The notes under the pieces are model-generated. The model saw only the letters and a program-made list of their open reading frames with translations. It had not been told where the DNA came from and ran no database searches. A DNA stretch of 64,000 nt from WJMT01 sp964445575 (lineage in GTDB: Bacteria > Acidobacteriota > Aminicenantia > Aminicenantales > Aminicenantaceae): the NCBI GenBank assembly GCA_964445575.1, contig CAYULB010000005.1:1-64000 (forward strand), written 5' to 3'. The position numbers and the translations under genes were made by a program. This document shows, piece by piece, positions 26,397 to 35,990 of the stretch (position 1 is the stretch's first letter; the number at the start of each line of letters is the position of its first letter).

Positions 26397-27413
26397 ATGA
26401 GGGTAGCCGTAGATATTATGGGAGGTGACCTAGGCCCAGGCGTTGCTGTGCAGGGTGCTGTGAGTGCATCCCGTGAATTCAATTTGAGCATTATTTTGGT
26501 GGGAGATGAAGAGGCCATAAAGAACGAGTTGAAAAAGATTGAACTCACAGGCACCAATGTTGAAATTGTCAATGCTTCTGAATCTATTGGGATGGGAGAA
26601 GGGCTTCTCTCTTTTAGGAAGAAGAGAAAATCTTCCATACTGGTGGGACTTAAGTTAGTCAAGGAAAAAAAAGCAGATGCTTTTGTAAGTGTAGGGAACA
26701 CAGGTGCTGTAGTGTATTTATCCAGAAAAGAGCTTGGAGCCATTGAGGGAGTGGAAAGACCTGCTTTAGCCCTCCTGGTTCCTACGCTGCAAGGAGTGAC
26801 CCTCCTAACAGATGTAGGTGCAAATGCCAACTGCAGTGCCAATAATCTAGTTCAGTTTGCTTTGATGGGAGAAGTGTTTATGAAAGCGGTCATGGGAGTT
26901 GAAAATCCCAAGATTGCCCTCATGAGCATCGGAGAGGAAAGAAATAAAGGGAACGACTTGACAAGAGAAGGTTATAAGAAGCTGAGCAGTTCATCCATGA
27001 ATTTCATAGGCAATGTGGAGGGAAAGGACATTTATTCTGGAAAAGCAGATGTGATCGTGAGCGATGGATTTACAGGGAATATTGCGTTAAAAACAAGCGA
27101 AGGAGTGGTTTCGAATTTTGCCCGAATGGCCCGCACAGAAATCATGAAGAACATCTTTGTTAAGATAGGATTTTTTCTAATGAAAAGACATTTGAAAAAG
27201 TTTTTTAAAAAAGTAGATTACGCTGAATATGGAGGAGCTTATCTTTTGGGGGTCAATGGAGTCTGTATAGTGGGTCATGGACGGTCCAATCCGGTTGCCA
27301 TAAAAAACGCAGTAAGACTGGCCAGGGATTATATTAAGGGAAAAGTCCAGGAAAAGATCCTGGCCAGATTGGAAAGCAAACAAAAAGTTTTAAGCGGAGC
27401 GAAAGCAAGATGA
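26397..27413 (+). CDS. plsX: Phosphate acyltransferase PlsX
   Basis: PlsX makes acyl-phosphate from acyl-ACP, the first step to glycerophospholipids with PlsY. The 338-residue protein shows RVAVDIMGGDLGPGVAVQGAV at the start, ADAFVSVGNTGAVV, RPALALLVPTLQG, LLTDVGANANC and DVIVSDGFTGNIALKTSEGV. A good AGGAG site precedes ATG 26397. Its stop overlaps the fabG start (ATGA). Confidence 0.96.
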   Translation: MRVAVDIMGGDLGPGVAVQGAVSASREFNLSIILVGDEEAIKNELKKIELTGTNVEIVNASESIGMGEGLLSFRKKRKSSILVGLKLVKEKKADAFVSVGNTGAVVYLSRKELGAIEGVERPALALLVPTLQGVTLLTDVGANANCSANNLVQFALMGEVFMKAVMGVENPKIALMSIGEERNKGNDLTREGYKKLSSSSMNFIGNVEGKDIYSGKADVIVSDGFTGNIALKTSEGVVSNFARMARTEIMKNIFVKIGFFLMKRHLKKFFKKVDYAEYGGAYLLGVNGVCIVGHGRSNPVAIKNAVRLARDYIKGKVQEKILARLESKQKVLSGAKAR

Positions 27414-28150
27414 CCTTTAAAGGAAAAGTGGCTGTGGTCACAGGAGCTTCTCAAGGGATTGGAAAGGCCATTGCCTTAGAGCTCTCTAAAAAGGGAGCCC
27501 TGGTCCTGGTGGTAGATGTTCAGAAGGAAAAGGCCCAGGAAGTAGTCAAGGAGATTAAGAATAACAGCGGAAAAGCAGCCTTTTATATGGTGGATGTTTC
27601 CCAGTCATCCCAAGTTGACAGGGCAGTAGAAGACATCATCAAACAGCATGAAAGGATAGATTTCCTTGTCAATAATGCAGGGATTACCAGAGACAGCTTG
27701 CTGATGCGGATGAAGGAGAAAGATTGGGATGCTGTTTTAGTGGTCAATTTAAAGGGGGCCTTTAACTTTTCAAAGTCCGTGATCCGCACTATGGCGAGAA
27801 ACCGATTCGGGCGGATTGTAAACATTTCTTCTGTGGTGGGGCTGATGGGGAATGTCGGACAAAGCAATTATTCTGCTTCTAAAGCTGGAGTCATCGGGCT
27901 CACCAAGTCGTTAGCGCGGGAAGTAGCATCGAGAAAGATAACCGTCAATGCTGTTGCCCCAGGATACATTCAAACACTCATGACAGAAGCGCTTCCTGAT
28001 TCAGTAAAGGAGAAATTTATTGAAAGCATCCCCATGAGAAGGTTTGGGAGGCCCGAGGAAATAGCAAAAGTGGTTCGGTTTTTGCTTTCTGAGGATGCAT
28101 CCTACATTACGGGCCAAGTTATAAACGTAAACGGTGGTATGCTTATGTAA
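27410..28150 (+). CDS. fabG: 3-oxoacyl-ACP reductase FabG
   Basis: FabG reduces 3-ketoacyl-ACP with NADPH in fatty acid elongation. The 246-residue SDR protein has TGASQGIGKAIA (cofactor loop), VNNAGITRD, the catalytic Ser in NISSVVG, Tyr-Lys in NYSASKAGV, and a VNGGMLM C-terminus. Directly coupled to plsX; fabH and fabD, which often lie between them, are absent here. Confidence 0.95.
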   Translation: MTFKGKVAVVTGASQGIGKAIALELSKKGALVLVVDVQKEKAQEVVKEIKNNSGKAAFYMVDVSQSSQVDRAVEDIIKQHERIDFLVNNAGITRDSLLMRMKEKDWDAVLVVNLKGAFNFSKSVIRTMARNRFGRIVNISSVVGLMGNVGQSNYSASKAGVIGLTKSLAREVASRKITVNAVAPGYIQTLMTEALPDSVKEKFIESIPMRRFGRPEEIAKVVRFLLSEDASYITGQVINVNGGMLM

Positions 28151-28183
28151 AGTCCTATTTAATAAATTTTTTAGGAGGCAACG

Positions 28184-28426
28184 ATGAATAGAGAAGAGTT
28201 ATTGAGCAAAGTAAAGGAGATTGTATCTGACAAACTGAGTATTAGCGAAGATCAGGTGACAGAAGAGGCTTCTTTTATAGATGATTTAGGAGCTGATTCT
28301 CTTGATACAGTGGAATTGATAATGGCGCTGGAAGATGAATTTGAGCTGGATATCCCTGATGAAGAAGCCGAAAAGCTGGGCACAGTGGGCAAAGCGATCG
28401 ACTACGTTCTAGAGAAAGTAAAGTAA
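28184..28426 (+). CDS. acpP: Acyl carrier protein
   Basis: An 80-residue ACP. The serine in [18 protein letters not shown] is the phosphopantetheine attachment site. It is acidic and of normal length, with a strong GGAGG site before ATG 28184. Fourth gene after yceD, between fabG and fabF, as is common. Confidence 0.97.
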   Translation: MNREELLSKVKEIVSDKLSISEDQVTEEASFIDDLGADSLDTVELIMALEDEFELDIPDEEAEKLGTVGKAIDYVLEKVK

Positions 28427-28465
28427 GAACAAAAAGAAGACAAGAGATTTTATAATTGTCCTATC

Positions 28466-29713
28466 ATGGTTAAGCCCAGACGTGTTGTTATAACCGGCAT
28501 TGGTATTGTCTCGCCTTTAGGAATAGGGGTGGAAAAGAACTGGGAATCAATGAAAGCCGGCCGAACTGGCATTACAAGAATATCTAAATTTGACCCAAAG
28601 GATTTTTCAAGCAAAATAGCAGGAGAGGTTAAAGATTATGACCCTTTGGACTTTATAGAAAAGAAGGAATGCAGAAAAATGGACCCCTTTATTCAGTATG
28701 CCGTGGCTGCTGCTGAAATGGCGGTTGAGAATTCAAAGATCGAGAGGTCTAAGCTGGAGGGAGATCGAACAGGGGTTTACATAGGCTCTGGTATTGGAGG
28801 CATTGGCACCATTGAAGAGAATCATAAAATTTTGTTAAAAAAAGGGCCTAAAAGAATCTCTCCCTTTTTTCTGGTCTCCACAGTCATCAATGAGGCGTCA
28901 GGACAGATATCCATACGCACAAAATCAGGAGGGCCTAATCTGGCTAATGCCACAGCTTGTTCAACCGGGACCCATGCCATTGGAGACTCCTTTCAGATTA
29001 TTGCAAGAGGAGAAGCGGATTTGATGATCACAGGGGGGAGCGAAGCTCCCATAACTCCTTTGGGATTAGCGGGATTCTGTTCCATGAGAGCGCTTTCTAC
29101 CAGGAATGATGCTCCAGAGAAGGCTTCACGTCCTTTTGACAAGGAAAGAGATGGATTTGTTATTGCAGAAGGAGCTGTGGTTTTACTGCTGGAAGAGCTG
29201 GGCTCTGCGCTTAAGAGAAAAGCAGACATTTACGCAGAGATAGTCGGTTACGGGAGCAGCGGGGATGCTTACCATGTATCAGCTCCCTGCCCGGATGGAG
29301 ATGGAGCATTTAGGTCTATGAAGAGAGCCCTGGATGACTCTGGAGCGAAACGTGAGGACATTGATTATATAAATGCACATGGGACGTCTACCCCTTGGAA
29401 TGATAAAATAGAAACACTGGCCATAAAAAGACTTTTTGGAGACCATGCCTACAGCATGGCTGTCAGCTCAACCAAATCTGTTACCGGGCATATGCTGGGA
29501 GCAGCGGGGGGATTTGAGGCAGCCGCAACAGCCCTAGCCCTAAAAAATCAGCTTATTCCACCTACGGTCAATTATGAAAATCCTGACCCTGAGTGTGACC
29601 TGGATTATGTTCCTAATAAAGCCAGGAAAGCAGAATTGGCCCATGCTATGAGCAATTCATTTGGTTTTGGAGGAACCAACGCTACTCTTGTTTTGAAGCG
29701 ATATCAGGAGTAA
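28466..29713 (+). CDS. fabF: 3-oxoacyl-ACP synthase II FabF
   Basis: FabF condenses malonyl-ACP with the growing acyl chain. The 415-residue protein has the Cys-His-His triad: ATACSTGTHAIGD, NAHGTSTPWND and KSVTGHMLGAAGG, and the C-terminal SNSFGFGGTNATLV. There is no strong ribosome site. It is the last gene of the operon; no obvious intrinsic terminator follows in the 165 bases before etfB. Confidence 0.96.
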   Translation: MVKPRRVVITGIGIVSPLGIGVEKNWESMKAGRTGITRISKFDPKDFSSKIAGEVKDYDPLDFIEKKECRKMDPFIQYAVAAAEMAVENSKIERSKLEGDRTGVYIGSGIGGIGTIEENHKILLKKGPKRISPFFLVSTVINEASGQISIRTKSGGPNLANATACSTGTHAIGDSFQIIARGEADLMITGGSEAPITPLGLAGFCSMRALSTRNDAPEKASRPFDKERDGFVIAEGAVVLLLEELGSALKRKADIYAEIVGYGSSGDAYHVSAPCPDGDGAFRSMKRALDDSGAKREDIDYINAHGTSTPWNDKIETLAIKRLFGDHAYSMAVSSTKSVTGHMLGAAGGFEAAATALALKNQLIPPTVNYENPDPECDLDYVPNKARKAELAHAMSNSFGFGGTNATLVLKRYQE

Positions 29714-29793
29714 GCTTCTGTTTTTTATGTGATATCCATATATCTCGTTGACCTTTATCCCAACGTTTTATATCATCAAAGAGATTTCCCTAA

Positions 29794-29822
29794 TTGTCAA
29801 AGATTAGGGCTTTAATTATTTT
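29794..29822 (+). promoter_or_regulatory. Possible promoter of etfBA
   Basis: TTGTCA, a 17-base spacer and TATTTT. The leader of roughly 50 bases ends in a strong GAAAGGAGGTC ribosome site. Confidence 0.4.
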
Positions 29823-29878
29823 ATTACCTTATATTTTTTATATGAAAATTCTTTTTAAAGGATGAAAGGAGGTCATGA

Positions 29879-30661
29879 ATGAATATCCTTGTATTTGTGA
29901 AAAGGGTTCCAGATTCGGAGTCTAAAATCAGTATCGACCATGACAAAAACCAGATTGATTTGCAGGGCTTAAATTTTGTCATGAATCCCTATGACGAATA
30001 TGCTGTGGAAGAAGCTCTCCAAATAAAAGAAGCAAAGGGAGCTACAGTCCATGCCATTTCAATCGGCCCGGAAGAATCAGTGACCATATTAAAAAAGGCA
30101 CTTGCAATGGGAGTTGATGAAGCCCTTTTAGTAAAAGACGATACTGAAGAGACCTACGATGGGATCCGAACAGCAAAGATAATAGCCCAGGTAGTCAAGG
30201 AAAAGTATTCTGATTTTGATCTATTACTGTTCGGAAAACAGTCCATTGATACTGACAATTCACAGGTCCCTTCAATGGTGGCTGAATTTTTAGATTTGCC
30301 TCAGGTTAATGTAGTTACCAAACTGGAAATCGAAGATGATTCCGGGACCGCAGTAAGGGAGATCGAAGGGGCTGCTGAGAAAGTCAAGTTTTCTCTGCCC
30401 GCCGTTATCAGTGCGCAGAAAGGCCTTAATGAGCCCAGGTATGAGACCCTCAAGGGTATCATGGCAGCCAAGAGGAAACAGGTTCCGGTCATCTCTCTTC
30501 AAGACCTTGACATAGAGGAAGCAGAGCTTGGGTCCAAACTGAAACTGGTAAAGATATCCCCACCTCCTACCAAGAAGGCCGGAAAGAAAATCGAGGAAGA
30601 ACCGGGAGAAGCTGCAAAGCAGCTGGTGAAATTCCTGCACGAGGAAGCCAAGATTATATAG
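29879..30661 (+). CDS. etfB: Electron transfer flavoprotein beta subunit
   Basis: EtfB pairs with EtfA, binding AMP or, in bifurcating forms, a second FAD. The 260-residue protein starts MNILVFVKRVPDSESKI and has NPYDEYAVEEALQIKE, LLLFGKQSIDTDNSQVP and EPRYETLKGIMAAKRK, the family signature. The two genes are 9 bases apart and have no acyl-CoA dehydrogenase beside them, so the electron donor is not shown by the window; Rnf or the membrane quinone pool are possible acceptors. Whether the pair bifurcates cannot be told. Confidence 0.95.
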   Translation: MNILVFVKRVPDSESKISIDHDKNQIDLQGLNFVMNPYDEYAVEEALQIKEAKGATVHAISIGPEESVTILKKALAMGVDEALLVKDDTEETYDGIRTAKIIAQVVKEKYSDFDLLLFGKQSIDTDNSQVPSMVAEFLDLPQVNVVTKLEIEDDSGTAVREIEGAAEKVKFSLPAVISAQKGLNEPRYETLKGIMAAKRKQVPVISLQDLDIEEAELGSKLKLVKISPPPTKKAGKKIEEEPGEAAKQLVKFLHEEAKII

Positions 30662-30670
30662 GAGGAGAAC

Positions 30671-31645
30671 ATGATACTCACATACATGGAAATAAGGGAA
30701 AATAAGATAAAAAAGGCCTCTTTGGAAGCTTTGTCTGAAGCCAAAAGAAGGGCTGATGACTTGAAGGGGGAATGCGGAGCTGTTTTCATAGGAAAAGACC
30801 TGGATAAGCTTGCAGAGGAAGCATTTAAACATGGAGCTTCTAAGGTTTACCTGATGGGAAACCCACTGCTGAAGAACTATTCCTCTTCTCTTTATACTCT
30901 AGTTTTGTCTGGGCTGGTGGATGAAGTGAAACCTAAAGCATTGTTCTTCTCTGCCACGGCTATGGGAAAAGACTTAGCCCCAAGAGTGGCAGCCAAACTC
31001 GGTGCAGGAGTGGCTACAGACTGCACTGAAACTTCGGTGACAGACAGCGGCTTGGAAGTCGTAAGGCCTATATTTGCAGGGAAAGCATTGGCTGTGTTTC
31101 AATTTTCTTCAGAACCTCAGATTGTGTCTCTCAGGCCAAACGTGTTTCCCTTAACAGCGCCTGTTTCTGAAAAAGGAGAAGTCATTAAGAAAGAGGTGGA
31201 CGTTTCCGAGGAACAGGCTAAAGACCAAGTGGTTGAAGTCAAGAGAGAAGAAGGAGCTGAATTGGATGTTACAGAAGCAGCAATCATTGTTTCAGGAGGA
31301 AGAGGATTGAAAGGACCTGAAAATTTCAGTTTGCTGAAGGATATCATTGCTCTGCTTCCGAATGCAGCTCTGGGAAGTTCCCGTTCAGCGGTTGATGCGG
31401 GATGGGTCGACCATCAGCATCAGGTCGGACAAACAGGGAAGACAGTTTCACCCAATCTTTATATTGCGGTAGGCATATCGGGAGCCATCCAGCATCTGGC
31501 CGGCATGTCTTCATCCAAATACATCGTGGCTATAAACAAGGACCCGGAAGCAGCTATTTTTAAGGTTGCTGACTTTGGGGTGGTTGGAGATTTGTTTAAA
31601 GTTATCCCTCCTTTCAAAAAAGAGCTGGAAAAATTTAAAGAATAG
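30671..31645 (+). CDS. etfA: Electron transfer flavoprotein alpha subunit
   Basis: A 324-residue EtfA. The C-terminal FAD domain is clear: [61 protein letters not shown] and [21 protein letters not shown]. The N-terminal domain ([21 protein letters not shown]) is of the short kind without a ferredoxin domain. AGGAGGA precedes the start. Confidence 0.95.
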   Translation: MILTYMEIRENKIKKASLEALSEAKRRADDLKGECGAVFIGKDLDKLAEEAFKHGASKVYLMGNPLLKNYSSSLYTLVLSGLVDEVKPKALFFSATAMGKDLAPRVAAKLGAGVATDCTETSVTDSGLEVVRPIFAGKALAVFQFSSEPQIVSLRPNVFPLTAPVSEKGEVIKKEVDVSEEQAKDQVVEVKREEGAELDVTEAAIIVSGGRGLKGPENFSLLKDIIALLPNAALGSSRSAVDAGWVDHQHQVGQTGKTVSPNLYIAVGISGAIQHLAGMSSSKYIVAINKDPEAAIFKVADFGVVGDLFKVIPPFKKELEKFKE

Positions 31646-31693
31646 CGGGGTTTTTGAAAAGAGGCTGTAAATACGGAGGCACATTAAGGAGGG

Positions 31694-31747
31694 ATGAGGC
31701 TGTTTGGCCGGATTGAAAAAACAGGACATATTAGGAGGGGTTATTGA
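31694..31747 (+). CDS. 17-residue leader ORF coupled to the GMP synthetase ATPase gene
   Basis: ATG 31694 follows AAGGAGGG and opens 17 codons (MRLFGRIEKTGHIRRGY) that end in TGA overlapping the TTG start of the next gene (TTGA). Its ending codons AGG-AGG also form the ribosome site of the next gene, so ribosomes reading the leader would cover that site. This looks like translational coupling or a small regulatory peptide; it may also be chance. Confidence 0.35.
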   Translation: MRLFGRIEKTGHIRRGY

Positions 31748-32682
31748 ATCTAAAAACAGAAGAATTTGTTGAGCAAAAAATTAAAGAGATCAGAGACACC
31801 GTTGGTTCTGGGAAAGCCATCTCTGCTCTTTCTGGAGGGGTGGACAGTTCTACTTGTACGGTCCTGGCACACCAGGCTTTAGGGGAGAGGTTAGAAGTGA
31901 TCTTCATTGATGACGGTCTCATGAGAGAAGATGAAGACAAGTATGTATCCAAAGTTTTTTCAGATATGGGGATTGAAGTCAAGGTCATAGATGCCCGAAA
32001 AGAATTTTTCTCTGCCCTTAAAGGAAAAACAGATCCAGAAGAGAAAAGAAAAGCCTTTCGGAATAAATTTTATGAAGTTTTTGGAGAAGCGGTGTTAAAG
32101 AGCGGAGCTAAACACCTGGTCCAAGGGACCATTGCCGCGGATATTATTGAAACTAAGGGGGGAGTTAAAACCCAGCACAATATTCTGGAACAGATTGGCA
32201 TCGACAGTGAAAAAGGATATGGATTTAAAGTGATAGAGCCTTTAAAGGAGCTGTTCAAACATCAGGTAAGAGAGGTAGCCAGGTCTCTAGGCCTTTCCAG
32301 GGAGCTTTACAACAGAATGCCTTTCCCTGGCCCGGGGTTAGCCACGCGAGTCATTGGTGAGGTCACTGAAGAGCGGGTCGTCAGAGTAAGCCGGGCAACT
32401 CAAATTGTGGAAGAGGAGACAGCTTCTCTCGAACCTTTTCAGGCCTTTGCCGTGCTTTTAAATGACAGAGGCACGGGAATCGAAGAGGGCAAAAGAAAGT
32501 ATGGAGAGATTGTCATTATCCGCTGTGTGGAGAGCAAGGATGCCATGACTGCTCAGCCTACTCAAGTTTCCTGGAAAATACTCAAGGAAATCTCACAGAG
32601 AATAACCGAAGAAATCCCATCGGTCACTAGAGTGGCCTATGAAATCACTCCCAAGCCTCCGGCTACTATTGAATATATTTGA
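31744..32682 (+). CDS. guaA: GMP synthetase ATP-pyrophosphatase subunit (stand-alone)
   Basis: A 312-residue protein that corresponds only to the C-terminal part of bacterial GuaA: the PP-loop ATPase (SALSGGVDSSTCTVL) that adenylylates XMP and the dimerisation domain with FPGPGLATRVIGEVTEERV, RCVESKDAMTAQP and the C-terminal ITPKPPATIEYI. The glutaminase domain is missing. Two-subunit GMP synthetases of this kind are normal in archaea (GuaAa/GuaAb) and occur in some bacteria. A GATase start lies at 63840. It starts at TTG 31744 after AGGAGGGG, and a terminator follows. Cytoplasmic, last step of GMP synthesis. Confidence 0.92.
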   Translation: MNLKTEEFVEQKIKEIRDTVGSGKAISALSGGVDSSTCTVLAHQALGERLEVIFIDDGLMREDEDKYVSKVFSDMGIEVKVIDARKEFFSALKGKTDPEEKRKAFRNKFYEVFGEAVLKSGAKHLVQGTIAADIIETKGGVKTQHNILEQIGIDSEKGYGFKVIEPLKELFKHQVREVARSLGLSRELYNRMPFPGPGLATRVIGEVTEERVVRVSRATQIVEEETASLEPFQAFAVLLNDRGTGIEEGKRKYGEIVIIRCVESKDAMTAQPTQVSWKILKEISQRITEEIPSVTRVAYEITPKPPATIEYI

Positions 32683-32720
32683 CAGAAACTGGCTAGGGTT
32701 TTCTTAAGAGCCTGTAAAGA

Positions 32721-32765
32721 AAAGCCCGGGGAGAAGGATGTTCCCATCCCCCCAGGCTTTTTTGA
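32721..32765. terminator. Bidirectional intrinsic terminator
   Basis: AAAGCC-C-GGGG pairs with CCCC-A-GGCTTT (ten pairs, one mismatch), flanked by A and T runs on either side. It serves the GMP synthetase gene on plus and the BNR-repeat gene on minus. Confidence 0.7.
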
Positions 32766-32779
32766 TCTAATTGAAAGAT

Positions 32780-35176
32780 TCAGTACCTCCGGAACGAGCG
32801 CCGACCTCCATTGACAGGGGTGGCGTCCAAAGCCCACATCCCCCATCCATGGGTGGCTACAACAATGACATTGTCTCTGGGATGAATGATAAGGTCCTGA
32901 GCATACACAGTGGGGAGATTGCCGCCTAGAACATTCCAGGTTTTTCCTTTGTCTTTGGAAACATACACTCCTACATCTGTTCCCACATAGAGAATGTTTT
33001 CGTCTATGGGGTCTTCCCGAATCACATTCACAGGCCCTAGAGGGATTCCTGATGAGATGTCTTTCCATGTTTGACCGTAGTCATCCGACATCCACACATA
33101 GGGCTGGAAATCATCTTCTCTTTTTCCGTTTTGAGTCATATAAACCACAGAAGGATTATGTTCTGAGGCTACCAGCCGGCTGACCCATTTTCTGTAAGGA
33201 AGACCTTTCATGATTTCTGACCAGCTTTTTCCTCTGTTATGGGTCACCCAGACTTTTCCGTCATCAGTACCTGCATAGATCACATCAGGATTAAAAGGAG
33301 ATTCTGAAATAGCGAAGATAGTTTGGTACGGAATATCTCCCAGTTCATCTTCGATACCATAGCTCAAATCAGGGCTGATTCTTTCCCAGACATCTCCCAG
33401 GAAGCGGGAGCGGAAGAGATACTGAAGACCGAGATAAACTGTCTCAGGATGGCTGGGTGACAGGATGATGGGAGCAAGCCACTGTCCACGGAGAAATCCT
33501 GTTTCTTTTGTCTGAGGAGGATAGATGTCTTTTCTTTCTCCGGTTTTGAGGTTGGTTCGGGTTATATGCCCATAGAAACCAGCCGAATACACGATATCTG
33601 GATTGGCGGGATCAATGGCATGGGTAGAGCCTTCTCCTCCTGGAGCGCGTTCCCATTCAACGGCCTGGAATCCTTCCAATTTATTGCCTCTAAAGTCTGT
33701 TCTTGGAAGAACTTTGGCCCGAAAACTTCCATGGTCCTGCATGGAGCCGTAGACGCGGAATGGTTGAGCCATGTCATAAGAGACATTAAAAAACTGGCAG
33801 ACAGGAAGATTGTCAGTGAAAGCTCTCCAATTTTCCCCTTTGTCATAGGATATGGCAATGCCGCCGTCATTGACATTGATAATGTAGTTGGAATTATCTG
33901 GATCTATCCACATTCCATGATGATCTCCGTGTACATTTCGGGCGATTCTCTGGAAAGTCTCTCCCCCGTCAGTGGAAACACTGAGCGGGACTCCCATGAT
34001 ATAAACTCTATCCGGGTCATTGGGGTCTACTCGGATTTGACCGAAAACCCAACCGTATGTTCCTGAATGACGCATCATGTACGCTTGCGTCTGTTCAGTC
34101 TTTCCGCTGGTCTGCACCCAAGTTTCGCCTTTGTCATCAGAGCGGTAAACCGTAGCGCCTTTGATGATGCCTTTTAAGCCGCGGGTATAAGAGTCAGCCT
34201 TTTCTTCTTCTGTTAATTCCCGAGCGATTTCATAGTTATCAACCAAGGCATAAAGAGTGTTGGGCTGGCTGAGGCAGACATCCAATCCGATCCGGCCCCG
34301 GTCTTCTGCTTCAGGGAGTCCTGTGTTTATAGGATTCCAGGTTTCACCGCCGTCCGTGGTTTTGTAAATGCCGCTTTGGTTGTATCCATCAAGATTGCGC
34401 GGGTCGTTCCATTTGAGGCGGATTCTCTGCCAGAGAGCTGCATACAGAGTCTCTGAGTCTTCAGGGTCCATGGTCAAATCAATAGCTCCGGTTCGGGGGC
34501 CTTTGTAGAGTATCTTCTCCCAGGTTTCACCGCCGTCCGTGGTCTTAAAAATCCCTCTTTCCTCATTGTCTGTCCATTCATGTCCTGAGGCGGCCACATA
34601 AATCACATCCGGATTCTCTGGGTGGACAACGATACGGGCGATGGTGAGAGTATCGGCTAAGCCCATATGTTTCCAGGTTTTGCCGCCGTCCAAAGATTTG
34701 TAGATTCCAGCACCATTTTGAGAGCTGCGGAAGATATTGGCTTCTCCAGTACCAACCCATATGACCTCAGGGTTTGTAGGATCCAAGGCAATGTCTCCTA
34801 TAGAGGCGGTGGCTTCATTTGTGAAAATAGGTTCCCAGGTAGTTCCTTCATTAACTGTTTTCCAGACACCGCCGGAAGCTGTGGCTACATAAATAGTGTA
34901 ATTTTCTCCTTTTGGCTCCACTACAGCAATGTCTGTGCATCGTCCGCTTACATTGGTGGGTCCGATATGCCACCATTTAAGGTCTTTGAACTCTGAATTT
35001 GCCTTCATCTCCAGATGCTTGGAGAACCCCTCAAAGCGCAGCGCAGGATCTGTGTTCTTGATGACCTCCTGCGGATTGGCCTTTTTCGCAGCGGATGAGG
35101 AAAAGGACATTCCTCCCACCAGGAAAAAGACCAGAAAAGCCATAAGAAAAATGGAAAGAATACGTTTTTGTGACAT
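32780..35176 (-). CDS. Secreted BNR/Asp-box repeat protein (sortilin/VPS10-like propeller)
   Basis: A 798-residue protein with a signal peptide (ILSIFLMAFLVFFLVGGMSFSSSAA). The mature part is a large beta-propeller with about nine Asp-box motifs such as SLDGGKTWKH, TTDGGETWEK, SDDKGETWVQ, STDGGETFQR, SDDYGQTWKD and SKDKGKTWNV, and repeated DPTNPEVIWVGTGE-like hairpins. It belongs to the large glycosyl-hydrolase-like group of sortilin-type propellers, often annotated as WD40/YVTN/BNR-like; most have no proved activity. No catalytic glycosidase residues could be assigned. AAAGGAGG precedes ATG 35176. The gene is divergent from the small secreted protein at 35338. Confidence 0.88.
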   Translation of the reverse strand: MSQKRILSIFLMAFLVFFLVGGMSFSSSAAKKANPQEVIKNTDPALRFEGFSKHLEMKANSEFKDLKWWHIGPTNVSGRCTDIAVVEPKGENYTIYVATASGGVWKTVNEGTTWEPIFTNEATASIGDIALDPTNPEVIWVGTGEANIFRSSQNGAGIYKSLDGGKTWKHMGLADTLTIARIVVHPENPDVIYVAASGHEWTDNEERGIFKTTDGGETWEKILYKGPRTGAIDLTMDPEDSETLYAALWQRIRLKWNDPRNLDGYNQSGIYKTTDGGETWNPINTGLPEAEDRGRIGLDVCLSQPNTLYALVDNYEIARELTEEEKADSYTRGLKGIIKGATVYRSDDKGETWVQTSGKTEQTQAYMMRHSGTYGWVFGQIRVDPNDPDRVYIMGVPLSVSTDGGETFQRIARNVHGDHHGMWIDPDNSNYIINVNDGGIAISYDKGENWRAFTDNLPVCQFFNVSYDMAQPFRVYGSMQDHGSFRAKVLPRTDFRGNKLEGFQAVEWERAPGGEGSTHAIDPANPDIVYSAGFYGHITRTNLKTGERKDIYPPQTKETGFLRGQWLAPIILSPSHPETVYLGLQYLFRSRFLGDVWERISPDLSYGIEDELGDIPYQTIFAISESPFNPDVIYAGTDDGKVWVTHNRGKSWSEIMKGLPYRKWVSRLVASEHNPSVVYMTQNGKREDDFQPYVWMSDDYGQTWKDISSGIPLGPVNVIREDPIDENILYVGTDVGVYVSKDKGKTWNVLGGNLPTVYAQDLIIHPRDNVIVVATHGWGMWALDATPVNGGRRSFRRY

Positions 35177-35337
35177 AAAAAAACCTCCTTTAAAGGATTG
35201 TTTATGATATATAATATATCAGAAAAATTTTTTAAAAGAAATGAATTTATTGACTCTTTTTTTTTCAATTTATATCCTTACTACTGGATAGAGTGGATAT
35301 TTTGAAGCATCTACTAAAAAATTAAAGGAGGACTACA

Positions 35338-35961
35338 ATGAAAAGGGGATTCCTGATAGCAGGGTTAGCTTTATCGCTTATCTTGTTTCCTTCTCTCTTT
35401 AAGGCCGAAGGAAATTCTGAAAAACCAAAGGAGGCCTCCTTAGAGACGGATATTATGGCCCAGCAGGAAAAGATTGAAAAAACAATTTTAGAAGCACTAG
35501 CCCAGCTAAAAAAAGGAGACAACAATAAAGCGGCTGAACTGCTTGCTGAGGCGATGATGATGATTAAGAGTGCAGAAGAGCTGAGCATCGGGCAATTGTT
35601 TCTCTGTAAGGAGATCAACGGCTACAGAGATTATGTAAAAAGAGAAGGAAACACCATAAAATCCGGAGAGCCTTTCCTGCTGTATATTGAACCAGCTGGA
35701 TTTCAAATCAGAAAAGAAGACAGTGAGTATAAAATTTGGGTGTCTGAGGATGCTTCTATTGTCAATGAAAACGGGGATGTGATTTTTCAGCAGAACAACT
35801 GGGTTGAGTACAAAAGGGGATTTATGAGTCCGGGCATTCCGTTTTATATAACCAACCGAGTGACTGATATTCCTCCGGGGAAATACACTTTCAAATTCAC
35901 CATAAAAGATAACTATAAAAAGATTTTTTTAGAGCAGTCTTTTGATTTTATGGTGGAGTGA
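35338..35961 (+). CDS. Small secreted protein of unknown function
   Basis: A 207-residue protein with a signal peptide (MKRGFLIAGLALSLILFPSLFKAEG). A helical segment follows (LETDIMAQQEKIEKTILEALAQLKKGDNNKAAELLAEAMMMIKSAEEL), then a beta-rich region (EPFLLYIEPAGFQIRKEDSEYKIWVSEDASIVNENG...PPGKYTFKFTIKDNYKKIFLEQSFDFMVE) that looks like an immunoglobulin-type fold, as in many periplasmic lipid- or polymer-binding proteins. I do not know the family. A strong AAAGGAGG ribosome site supports the start. Confidence 0.7.
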   Translation: MKRGFLIAGLALSLILFPSLFKAEGNSEKPKEASLETDIMAQQEKIEKTILEALAQLKKGDNNKAAELLAEAMMMIKSAEELSIGQLFLCKEINGYRDYVKREGNTIKSGEPFLLYIEPAGFQIRKEDSEYKIWVSEDASIVNENGDVIFQQNNWVEYKRGFMSPGIPFYITNRVTDIPPGKYTFKFTIKDNYKKIFLEQSFDFMVE

Positions 35962-35990
35962 GGGTTTCTTTTTTTGTTTGCCTGCCTGGA

